This document shows positions 7,836 through 13,833 of a stretch of DNA of 14,121 bases, one piece after another. The position numbers and the translations under genes are program-made. The notes under the pieces are model-generated. The model made no database searches, was not told the origin of the DNA, and was given only the letters and a program-made list of their open reading frames with translations. The DNA is from Bacteroidales bacterium. Its GTDB lineage: Bacteria; Bacteroidota; Bacteroidia; Bacteroidales; UBA4417. The stretch's first letter is position 1; each line of letters opens with the position of its first letter. The stretch is taken from assembly GCA_025350385.1 (NCBI GenBank), contig JANXXZ010000447.1, forward strand, positions 1 to 14,121. The letters run 5' to 3'.

Positions 7836-7964
7836 AGTGACTAAAGTTTTGGAAGAGTGCCTAAAGTGTTTAGAGTTTGGAGTGCCCAGAGTTATTCAAA
7901 GGGTAGATTTCCGGTTTTTAGTATAACTTTAAGTACTTTAGGCACTTTAAGTACTTCAGGCACT
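7836..7964. repeat. Degenerate nine-base tandem repeats in opposite orientations between convergent genes
   Basis: From 7920 to 7964 five exact nine-base periods stand on the minus strand (AGTGCCTGA, AGTACTTAA, AGTGCCTAA, AGTACTTAA, AGTTATACT). From 7836 to 7898 about seven looser copies stand on the plus strand (AGTGACTAA, AGTGCCTAA, AGTGTTTAG, AGTGCCCAG and others). The two blocks are inverted relative to each other, so a transcript of either strand can fold; for instance 7856-7867 pairs perfectly with 7935-7946 over 12 bp. Lying between the stop codons of the exporter and the glycosyltransferase, the block could serve as a bidirectional terminator. Confidence 0.7.
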
Positions 7965-7996
7965 CATAATCTTCGTATATCACTCGGAACCAATCT

Positions 7997-8866
7997 CTAG
8001 ATTACCCTATAGTTCTTATACTCGAAAAGCCTGTGCCCGGTAATTTTCTCAAACCGATGCAGCAGCCGGTCTTTTAATCTGAATTTTTTGTCCGAAATAT
8101 CCAGCCTGATATTCCAGTCGGCTTTCATAATCCGGTCTTTCATAATTTCAGGATGTGTCCCCGTGAAAAGATCAAGGGAGTCAACCTCTGAATAGTCAAA
8201 GAGTTCGGCAGATTTAAAGTTCTGTTTAATCCATTCTTCATCGTGCCACAACCGATGGAAATCCTGCATTTTTACCTGCATGGTTTTAGGATTCTTTACC
8301 CAGCCATAATGATAAACTGAAGCATCAATTGGTTTAACTTTCAGTTTTTCCCCGTTTTTCCTGAAACCCTGTGCGTCGCGGTACGACCGGATCGATTTGT
8401 CATTACGGATCACCCGGATTTCGTTCCGGTACCATTTACGGGAATCGCCTATATAATGATATGTGCCATAAAAATGGGTATAGCTGAAAAGCAAGCCCTC
8501 CACGTTTTTATCGTCCAGCATGCGTTGCATGGAGGAGCGGATGGAATCAAGGTATTTTTCATGAACCACTTCGTCAGCCTGCAGGTAAAAGGCCCAGTCA
8601 ATATCGGCAGGTATCAGGTCCATTGCCTTGTTGGTTTCAACGGCCAATACCCTGCCGCCTTCTTTCAGGCTGTCGTCCCAAATGCTGGGAATGATCCGGA
8701 TCTTTTCAGAATTTATACTTCGGATCAAATCGAGGGTAGTATCGTCGGAGTTACCTGCCAATACTATAAATTCGTCGCAGACAGGAAGAATCGACCGGAT
8801 AGATTGCACAACGGGGTAATCATATTTGACCGCATTTCTGACAATCGTAAATCCGCATACTTTCAT
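7997..8866 (-). CDS. Glycosyltransferase, family 2-like
   Basis: 289 residues. The N-terminus has the GT-A nucleotide-sugar fold in the family 2 order: strand 1 CGFTIVRNAVKY (about 4-15), then VCDEFIVLAGNSDDTT, where the aspartates bind the nucleotide. The acidic metal site is LQADEV near residues 95-100, in the place of the usual DxD. The second half (KWYRNEIRVIRND, YHYGWVKNP) is typical of the soluble family 2 proteins found in Bacteroidetes envelope polysaccharide loci. It presumably adds a sugar to a cell-envelope glycan; donor and acceptor are unknown. There are no membrane helices, so it should act in the cytoplasm. It converges with the ABC exporter and is divergent from the M20 amidohydrolase. 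The ATG is four bases from the promoter box. Confidence 0.8.
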   Translation of the reverse strand: MKVCGFTIVRNAVKYDYPVVQSIRSILPVCDEFIVLAGNSDDTTLDLIRSINSEKIRIIPSIWDDSLKEGGRVLAVETNKAMDLIPADIDWAFYLQADEVVHEKYLDSIRSSMQRMLDDKNVEGLLFSYTHFYGTYHYIGDSRKWYRNEIRVIRNDKSIRSYRDAQGFRKNGEKLKVKPIDASVYHYGWVKNPKTMQVKMQDFHRLWHDEEWIKQNFKSAELFDYSEVDSLDLFTGTHPEIMKDRIMKADWNIRLDISDKKFRLKDRLLHRFEKITGHRLFEYKNYRVI

Positions 8867-8870
8867 GGCG

Positions 8871-8878
8871 CAAAAGTA
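8871..8878 (-). promoter_or_regulatory. -7 box of the glycosyltransferase gene, four bases before the start codon
   Basis: The minus strand reads TACTTTTG, then CGCC, then ATG. The arrangement is the same as in front of rbfA and predicts a leaderless or nearly leaderless mRNA. No TTG is present at the -33 distance. Confidence 0.5.
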
Positions 8879-8983
8879 AAGGATAATTTAGATGCTGTGC
8901 TAAACGCAGCAAAGATGACTGCATTTTTGTCAGTTGATCATAATCCAATCGCCTTAGAAGCAAAAACAGATTCTGTGCTTTTA

Positions 8984-9016
8984 TTGTCCTTACAAGATTA
9001 TTCATTGTTACATTTG
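8984..9016 (+). promoter_or_regulatory. Promoter of the M20 amidohydrolase gene
   Basis: TTG (8984-8986) and TACATTTG (9009-9016) are separated by 22 bases and match the Bacteroidetes -33/-7 pattern. The -7 box is 30 bases before the ATG at 9047. The position of this promoter is the main reason to reject the much longer upstream extension of this reading frame. Confidence 0.6.
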
Positions 9017-9046
9017 CATAAAAGGAAAACCTTTACTCCTGTAAAT

Positions 9047-10228
9047 ATGCTTAAAGAAAAAATCCACCTCCTGGCGGCCCGGTATTCCAACGACATGAGC
9101 GAAGTTCGGAGGCATCTGCATGCGCATCCCGAGTTATCGGAAAAGGAAAAAGAAACGGCAGCATTTATTTGCGCAAGGCTCGAAGAATACGGCATCTCTT
9201 ACCGAAACAATGTAGGAGGGAATGGTATTATTGCCGTGATAAAAGGCCGTGATCCTGAATTGAAAACCATTGCTCTCCGCGCCGATATGGATGCGTTGCC
9301 GATTACTGAACAGAACGAGGTTACGTACAAATCACTGAATGCCGGTGTGATGCATGCCTGCGGGCACGATGTGCATATGACCTGCCTGCTGGGAGCAGCC
9401 CGAATCCTGAATGAGTTAAAATTGGAATTTGAAGGAACCATCCGCCTTGTATTTCAGCCTTCGGAAGAAAAATTTCCGGGTGGAGCGCTGGCAATGATTA
9501 AAGAGGGTGTTCTGGAGAACCCGGTTCCAGAAAGAATTTACGGGCAGCATGTTCTTCCGACATTGGAAGCCGGCAAAGTAGGTTTCAAAACAGGTAAGTA
9601 CATGGCTTCAACTGATGAGATTTACCTTACTGTGAAAGGCAAAGGTGGGCATGCCGCAACCCCCGAACTCAATGTGGACACTGTTTTGATTGCGTCACAT
9701 ATTATTGTGGCCATGCAGCAGGTTGTGAGCCGGTCGGCGCCTCCCGGCATCCCGACAGTACTTTCATTTGGCCGGGTTATTGCTGATGGCCGGACAAATA
9801 TAATTCCATCCCAGGTGAAGATTGATGGTACCTTCCGAACTTTCGACGAAACCTGGCGCGCAAAAGCGCATGAAAAAATCGTCGTTGTTGCTAACGGGAT
9901 AGCAGCAAGCATGGGTGGCAGTTGCGAAGTGTTTATTGATAAAGGCTATCCGTTTCTGGTAAATGACTTAGAAGTTACGAACGATGCTAAACAGCTTGCC
10001 GCTGAATATTTGGGAGCCGAGAATGTAGTTGATCTTGAGCAGCGCATGACAGCAGAGGATTTTGCCTATTATTCACATATGATCCCGGCTTGTTTTTACC
10101 GGTTAGGGGTTAAAAGTCCGGGCTGGAAAGAAATCCGCAATCTTCATACTTCCGTTTTTGATGCGGATGAGAGCAGTATTGAGGTTGGGATGGGGTTGAT
10201 GGCATGGATCGCTATGAATAATTATTAA
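9047..10228 (+). CDS. M20-family metallopeptidase, amidohydrolase (M20D, hippurate/N-acyl amino acid hydrolase type)
   Basis: 393 residues, the normal length for M20D amidohydrolases, which use two metal ions to split N-acyl amino acids or related amides. The metal ligands of the subfamily are all visible: the Cys105-x-His107 pair in HACGHDVH (103-110), Glu140-Glu141 in QPSEEKFPGG, His168 in YGQHV and His367 in NLHTS. The small lid/dimerisation domain is about 180-290, with GKGGHAATPE at its start. MTAEDFAYY (334-342) is the conserved segment before the last ligand. There is no signal peptide, so it is cytoplasmic. Likely substrates are acylated or conjugated amino acids taken up by the cell; these cannot be told from sequence. 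The frame is open for 197 more codons upstream, but that part is antisense to the glycosyltransferase gene and upstream of the promoter; the family N-terminus starts right after the chosen ATG. Confidence 0.93.
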   Translation: MLKEKIHLLAARYSNDMSEVRRHLHAHPELSEKEKETAAFICARLEEYGISYRNNVGGNGIIAVIKGRDPELKTIALRADMDALPITEQNEVTYKSLNAGVMHACGHDVHMTCLLGAARILNELKLEFEGTIRLVFQPSEEKFPGGALAMIKEGVLENPVPERIYGQHVLPTLEAGKVGFKTGKYMASTDEIYLTVKGKGGHAATPELNVDTVLIASHIIVAMQQVVSRSAPPGIPTVLSFGRVIADGRTNIIPSQVKIDGTFRTFDETWRAKAHEKIVVVANGIAASMGGSCEVFIDKGYPFLVNDLEVTNDAKQLAAEYLGAENVVDLEQRMTAEDFAYYSHMIPACFYRLGVKSPGWKEIRNLHTSVFDADESSIEVGMGLMAWIAMNNY

Positions 10229-10280
10229 TTAACAGCGATTGATAAAAGATAGGTAAAGCAGAATTTTAATTAGAATTTAT

Positions 10281-10364
10281 GCCACGAAGTGGCTAAATAT
10301 GAATAACCGTGGGTGAAACCCACGGACTCTGAACACAAAAAACACAGCCCCGAAGGGGTTGAAC
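10281..10364 (+). repeat. Left arm of the transposase module: three hairpins with GAA loops
   Basis: Hairpin 1 is GCCAC-GAA-GTGGC (10281-10293). Hairpin 2 is an 8-bp stem CCGTGGGT/ACCCACGG with a GAA loop (10307-10325). Hairpin 3 is a 7-bp stem with one G-T wobble, CAGCCCC-GAA-GGGGTTG (10345-10361). All three loops read GAA. Such small palindromes near Y1 transposases are the kind of structure the enzyme recognises in single-stranded DNA. Confidence 0.8.
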
Positions 10365-10379
10365 AATATATCAACAAAT

Positions 10380-10826
10380 ATGTCCAGCTACCGTCAGATT
10401 TTGTATCATTTGGTTTTTAGAACAAAAGACAGCAGAAAAACACTTGTTCAGGAGAATACGCATGAACTCTATTCTTACATAATGGGGTTTATAAAGAACA
10501 AGAACTGCTTTTTGTACAGGATTAACGGCATGGAAGAACACATTCATATCTTATCTGATTTGCATCCGTCAATTGCATTGGCTGATTTCATGCGCGACAT
10601 GAAAACTGCATCATCAATCTGGCTAAAAAACTCAGGGAAATTTCCTCAATTTGAAGGATGGTCGGATGGATATGCAGCCATAACGTATTCCTGGAGTGAT
10701 AAAGAGACAATAATAAACTATATCAAAAATCAACAGGAACATCATCGTAATGAATCTTTTGAAGACGAGTTACGAAGGTTGCTTAAAGAACAAGGGATAG
10801 AAGTGGACGAAAAATATTTTCCATGA
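10380..10826 (+). CDS. Y1/HUH transposase, IS200-like (REP-associated tyrosine transposase family)
   Basis: 148 residues, the usual size for single-domain Y1 transposases of the IS200/IS605 and RAYT group, which cut and join single-stranded DNA at hairpins through a 5'-phosphotyrosine link. The HUH metal motif is His54-Ile-His56 in EEHIHILSDLHP. The catalytic tyrosine is Tyr114 in NYIKNQQEHH. The segments ILYHLVFRTKDSR (7-19) and GWSDGYAAITYSW (93-105) are typical of the Bacteroidetes family. All catalytic residues are intact and there is no frameshift, so the enzyme may be active. The start is the ATG at 10380; an in-frame TTG at 10359 lies inside the third hairpin and is less likely. No TAnnTTTG box precedes it, so expression may be low or depend on read-through. 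It is flanked on both sides by inverted hairpin arms. Confidence 0.9.
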   Translation: MSSYRQILYHLVFRTKDSRKTLVQENTHELYSYIMGFIKNKNCFLYRINGMEEHIHILSDLHPSIALADFMRDMKTASSIWLKNSGKFPQFEGWSDGYAAITYSWSDKETIINYIKNQQEHHRNESFEDELRRLLKEQGIEVDEKYFP

Positions 10827-10830
10827 TATA

Positions 10831-10918
10831 GTTCAACCCCTTCGGGGCTGTCTTTTTAGAGTTCATTAACTACCGTGGGCTGTGCCCACGGTTATTCAGA
10901 TTTAGCTTTTTCAGAGCT
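10831..10918 (-). repeat. Right arm of the transposase module: inverted copy of the three hairpins
   Basis: In mirror order to the left arm: 10834-10850 is hairpin 3 (CAACCCC/GGGGCTG around TTC, the reverse complement of GAA); 10873-10891 is hairpin 2 with an 8-bp stem and loop TGT; 10904-10918 is a diverged hairpin 1 (AGCTTT/AGAGCT around TTC, one U-G wobble). In hairpin 2 the loop-closing pair is C-G here and T-A in the left arm, a compensated change. Hairpin 1 differs in most stem bases yet still pairs. Confidence 0.75.
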
Positions 10919-11055
10919 TCAGATTTGAGCGAATAGCTTGGTTTCAAACTCAGGCGAACTTAAACCGGATAATAAAAGAATGAAAACACAGAAGCTTAAA
11001 ATCTTTCCATTAAGAAAGATAAAAAGATCTCAAAACGAAATAATTAATCTCATTC
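10919..11055. other. Spacer between the transposase module and the MITE-like element
   Basis: AT-rich sequence in which I see no promoter box and no recognised gene. An ATG at 10981 opens 43 lysine-rich codons that end inside the MITE-like element (TGA at 11110-11112), most likely by chance. Confidence 0.5.
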
Positions 11056-11242
11056 TTAGAGGCTGTTTAAAATTCATTCTTACCTTTTTTGCCCTCTCTG
11101 TCTCCCACTGAAATCAGGGGAAGGACTTTCTAAAAAGGATATTTCTTATGTTGAAAGAACTATAATTCTGTACAATCTGCTCCCTCCCTGAATTCAGGGA
11201 GGCTGGGGTGGGTAATTCATTGTAAATTTAAACAGTCTCTTA
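11056..11242. mobile_element. MITE-like element with TTA target duplication
   Basis: The terminal inverted repeats start GAGGCTGTTTAAA at 11059 and, on the other strand, GAGACTGTTTAAA from 11239, agreeing at 12 of the first 13 bases, with weaker similarity further in up to a shared TTACC. A direct TTA stands just outside each end (11056-11058 and 11240-11242), as expected for a three-base target duplication. The 181-base body holds no gene. Inside are an imperfect palindrome at 11104-11120 and a perfect 20-base palindrome at 11183-11202, both built on CCCTGA-TCAGGG. A TNA duplication is known for some IS5-family groups, so a relative of those may have moved it (inference). The right end is 15 bases from the mtnA start codon. 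Confidence 0.65.
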
Positions 11243-11254
11243 AATCCTGAATCA

Positions 11255-12361
11255 ATGAAAGTAGAAGGTAAGCCCCACCGAACTATATGGTTGGATGATA
11301 AAACCGGCATAGTGAGCATGATCGACCAGAATGCCTTGCCTTTTGAGTTTAAAATCCACGACGCCAAAACTCACCATGATACATGTCGCGCAATCATAAC
11401 CATGATCACACGTGGAGCAGGAGCTATCGGTGCAGCCGCGGGTTTTGCGATGGCACAGGCGTTCCTGGAGGGGACGAGGGACGGCGGACGAGGGACGAGG
11501 GGCGGGGGACGGGGGACTGGTGATGGAATTTACACAGCTTTACAACTTGATTTTTTTGTTCAGGCCCGTAAAGAAATAGAAGCCACCCGTCCAACTGCCA
11601 GAAATCTCTTCCATGCCACCGAAAAAGTATTCAACGCAGGGATGAAATCAACCGATGAGGCAATTAAGGAAGCACAACGCCTTGCTGATGAGAATGTTGT
11701 GGCAGCACTTAAGATCGGGGAATATGGGAATGTGCTGATTAAAGACGGATTCCATATCCTTACCCACTGCAATGCCGGATGGCTGGGATTCGTTGATTAC
11801 GGAAGTGCCCTTTCACCTGTTTATGTTGCACACGAGCAAGGTAAAAAGCTGTTCGTTTATGCCGACGAAACCCGCCCCCGTAGCCAGGGTGCGAGGCTTA
11901 CTGCCTGGGAACTAATGAAGGAAGGCATTCCCCACACTATAGTACCTGATAATGCAGGGGCTTACCTGATGTCGAAGGGAATGGTGGATATAGTGATCGT
12001 CGGCGCCGACCGAATTGCTGCCAACGGGGATACTGCCAATAAAATAGGCACATTCGAAAAAGCTATCATTGCAAGGGAATTCGGTGTTCCGTTCTATGTG
12101 GCAGCCCCGCTTTCTACTTTCGATTTATCAATTTCTGACGGATCTCATATCCTGATTGAAGAACGCAGCGAAGAGGAAGTCCATTACCAGTCGGGGCCTG
12201 ATGAAGAAGGAATTATCCGGAAAATCAGGGTGACCTCCCCGGGCTCAACAGCCTTCAATCCGGCATTTGATGTGACGCCGGCAGAATATGTTTCAGGAAT
12301 TATAACTGAAAACGGGATTGTAAAAGCAAATGCGGAATCTATCAGGGTAGCCGCAGGATAA
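11255..12361 (+). CDS. mtnA: S-methyl-5-thioribose-1-phosphate isomerase
   Basis: 368 residues. MtnA turns 5-methylthioribose-1-phosphate into 5-methylthioribulose-1-phosphate in the methionine salvage pathway. Family marks: TRGAGAIGAAAG (52-63) in the place of the usual RGAPAIG, ATRPTARNLF (110-119), catalytic Cys172 in THCNAG, ADETRPRSQGARLTAWEL (203-220) and the general acid Asp252 in VGADRIAANGDTANKIGT. The eIF2B-like C-terminal half is intact up to TPAEYVSGIITENG. Odd: residues 73-91 form a Gly/Arg/Thr/Asp stretch encoded by heptanucleotide repeats, located between the helix after RGAGAIG and the helix before ATRPTA, where family members have a short loop. The frame is kept. The ATG is 15 bases from the end of a MITE-like element, and no standard promoter box was found. 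No other methionine salvage gene is in the window. Confidence 0.93.
   Translation: MKVEGKPHRTIWLDDKTGIVSMIDQNALPFEFKIHDAKTHHDTCRAIITMITRGAGAIGAAAGFAMAQAFLEGTRDGGRGTRGGGRGTGDGIYTALQLDFFVQARKEIEATRPTARNLFHATEKVFNAGMKSTDEAIKEAQRLADENVVAALKIGEYGNVLIKDGFHILTHCNAGWLGFVDYGSALSPVYVAHEQGKKLFVYADETRPRSQGARLTAWELMKEGIPHTIVPDNAGAYLMSKGMVDIVIVGADRIAANGDTANKIGTFEKAIIAREFGVPFYVAAPLSTFDLSISDGSHILIEERSEEEVHYQSGPDEEGIIRKIRVTSPGSTAFNPAFDVTPAEYVSGIITENGIVKANAESIRVAAG
11471..11519 (+). repeat. Heptanucleotide tandem repeat inside mtnA
   Basis: Seven imperfect copies of GGGACGA (GGGACGA, GGGACGG, CGGACGA, GGGACGA, GGGGCGG, GGGACGG, GGGACTG) lie in the coding strand of mtnA and encode most of residues 73-91. Four G-runs separated by one to four bases between 11492 and 11515 meet the usual pattern for a G-quadruplex. 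Because seven is not a multiple of three, gain or loss of a single unit would shift the frame. Confidence 0.85.
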
Positions 12362-12410
12362 TTCCGGAATTATCCCGGACCTGCGGACAGCTATATCCGG
12401 TTCTCTCTTA

Positions 12411-12484
12411 GTCGCCACTCTCCTTGTCGCCCTTCTCCTTGTCCCCCCTCTCCTTGTCGCCCCTCTCCTTGTCCCCCCTTCTTT
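12411..12484. repeat. 15-base C-rich tandem repeat after mtnA
   Basis: Four full copies of 15 bases and a 14-base fifth follow each other (consensus GTCSCCCCTCTCCTT) in the space between the convergent mtnA and TolC-type genes. On the minus strand the units are G-rich and resemble the mtnA heptamers (shared word GAGGGGCG). No terminator with a T-run is seen nearby. Confidence 0.85.
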
Positions 12485-12527
12485 GTGACCAACATCAATA
12501 TTAAAAAGGGGAAATAACGACTATCTC

Positions 12528-13823
12528 CTAATTCCCGAGCTTGTACATCAGCCTCATAAGCTCAATCTCCGCAATCTTGGTGGCATACTTCAGGTTTACC
12601 AGCTGGTAACCGGTGTTTTCATAGCTGGCTTGTGCGGCCTTCACATCAAGAATAGTAGCCTGGTTCACCTGGAAGCGTTGCATAATCACGTTGATCAGCC
12701 TGCCTGACATTTCAACTGCTTTTCCCTGTGAATCCAGCTGCTGAAGGGTTGCGCTGTACATCTGGTAGGTTTTCACCGCATCGGATGTCAATGAATTCAG
12801 AAGACTTTGCTGTTGCAGTTTTGCGTTATTCACATTATAAATGGCAGTTTGTTTCTGAACCTTATAGGCATTGCCGTTATAAATCGGCACCTGCAGGCTG
12901 AGCCCGGCATAGGGTCCATAATTCTGGTTCAGCAGGATCTGTCCCGCATCGGATTGGCTGCGGTTAAAATTATAGCCCGAACTGATGCGCAGCGAAGGAT
13001 AACGCAAAGCAGCAACCTCTTTCACAATCTGTTCATTGATTTTTATCTGCTGTTCAGCCGAAAGATACTGTGGATTCTGCCTGAGGTATGTGGTAATTGT
13101 GTTCAGCAATATGGTTCTGTCAACCACAATACTGTCGATTACTGAATAAGGATAAAATTGCTTCATGCTCATAATCTGTAGCAATTCAGTTTTGGTTTGG
13201 TCAACTACCAATTGCTGGGTTTTTAAGCTTTGTTCCGCGCTGTTCACATCTATTTTGGCCTGAAGGTAATCGGCGTCATTTGCCATGCCAACATTTTTCC
13301 TTTCAGTTACTATATCCAGTTTCTTTTGAGAAACATCCAGGGAGTTCCTGATGATTTTAAGGTACTCCTGCTGGCGGACGATGTCGTAGTACTTTGCCAT
13401 TACGGCTGCAATACTGTTTTGAATCTGTATGTTCAGTTCAAGTTCACTTTGCAATTGCAGGATATTGAGCCGCTCTTTTGTAGCCTGGATTTTAAACCCG
13501 TTGAATAACACCATTCCTGCGGTAATGCCCGAATTCATTGTATTACCGTTTGCATTGCCCTTTTTAATTTCAGTCCCGCTGTTGAGTTGCGGGGTGACAT
13601 TGGTAATGGATTGGTTGTCGGTTACACTTGCATTCACCGATGGCAATCCGCCGGCAACTCCATACGTATTATTTATTTTGTCGATTTCTAAATAATTCCT
13701 TGCTATCCGGATGTCAAAACTGTTCCGGAGCGTGGTATCAATTGCATCCTTCAGGCTCATGGTTGTTTGTCCCATACCAAAAAGAGGCAGAATAAATACT
13801 ATGTATAAAATGATCTTCTTCAT
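12528..13823 (-). CDS. TolC-family outer membrane efflux protein
   Basis: 431 residues from the ATG at 13821-13823. A signal peptide is clear (MKKIILYIVFILPLFGMGQ). The rest is rich in Gln, Asn and Ser with heptad-like helical stretches and two similar halves of the outer membrane efflux protein (OEP) type: the first around DAIDTTLRNSFDIRIARNYLEI, the second around TTYLRQNPQYLSAEQQIKIN. The strand segment LRISSGYNFNRS and YAGLSLQVPIYNG (a typical OEP turn before the last helical hairpin) support the call, as does the end VNLKYATKIAEIELMRLMYKLG. As a trimer it forms the outer membrane channel of tripartite pumps. It starts 10 bases after the RND permease stop, so the two are translated from one mRNA. 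A TTG ten codons upstream is in frame but would overlap the RND gene and spoil the signal peptide. Confidence 0.92.
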   Translation of the reverse strand: MKKIILYIVFILPLFGMGQTTMSLKDAIDTTLRNSFDIRIARNYLEIDKINNTYGVAGGLPSVNASVTDNQSITNVTPQLNSGTEIKKGNANGNTMNSGITAGMVLFNGFKIQATKERLNILQLQSELELNIQIQNSIAAVMAKYYDIVRQQEYLKIIRNSLDVSQKKLDIVTERKNVGMANDADYLQAKIDVNSAEQSLKTQQLVVDQTKTELLQIMSMKQFYPYSVIDSIVVDRTILLNTITTYLRQNPQYLSAEQQIKINEQIVKEVAALRYPSLRISSGYNFNRSQSDAGQILLNQNYGPYAGLSLQVPIYNGNAYKVQKQTAIYNVNNAKLQQQSLLNSLTSDAVKTYQMYSATLQQLDSQGKAVEMSGRLINVIMQRFQVNQATILDVKAAQASYENTGYQLVNLKYATKIAEIELMRLMYKLGN

Positions 13824-13833
13824 GGATGCATCA

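Larger units (their letters stand above)
10281..10918 (+). mobile_element. IS200-like/RAYT-type module: Y1 transposase between inverted triple-hairpin arms
   Basis: One transposase gene (10380-10826) is flanked by inverted arms of about 85 bases (10281-10364 and 10831-10918). Each arm carries three small hairpins in the same order, and the best-conserved part of the arms is a near-identical 14-base run around TGAATAACCGTGGG. IS200/IS605 elements have non-identical hairpin ends, while REP-associated transposases (RAYTs) are flanked by inverted REP-type palindromes; this resembles the latter. No target duplication is expected for this enzyme type and none was seen. The module lies between the M20 gene and mtnA and interrupts no recognised gene. 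Confidence 0.65.

Noticed and set aside
7836..7964. CRISPR array
   Set aside because: The units are nine bases, degenerate, without spacers and in opposite orientations.
8456..9046. A 197-codon upstream extension of the M20 amidohydrolase frame
   Set aside because: It is antisense to the glycosyltransferase gene, lies upstream of a clear promoter, and the family N-terminus begins at the ATG at 9047.
10307..10325. Rho-independent terminator of the M20 gene
   Set aside because: The strong stem has no T-run after it and is matched by an inverted copy on the other side of the transposase, so it belongs to the module arms.
10981..11112. A 43-codon ATG frame between the transposase module and the MITE-like element
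   Set aside because: Lysine-rich low-complexity peptide, no promoter box, and it ends inside the MITE-like element; no sign of a real gene.
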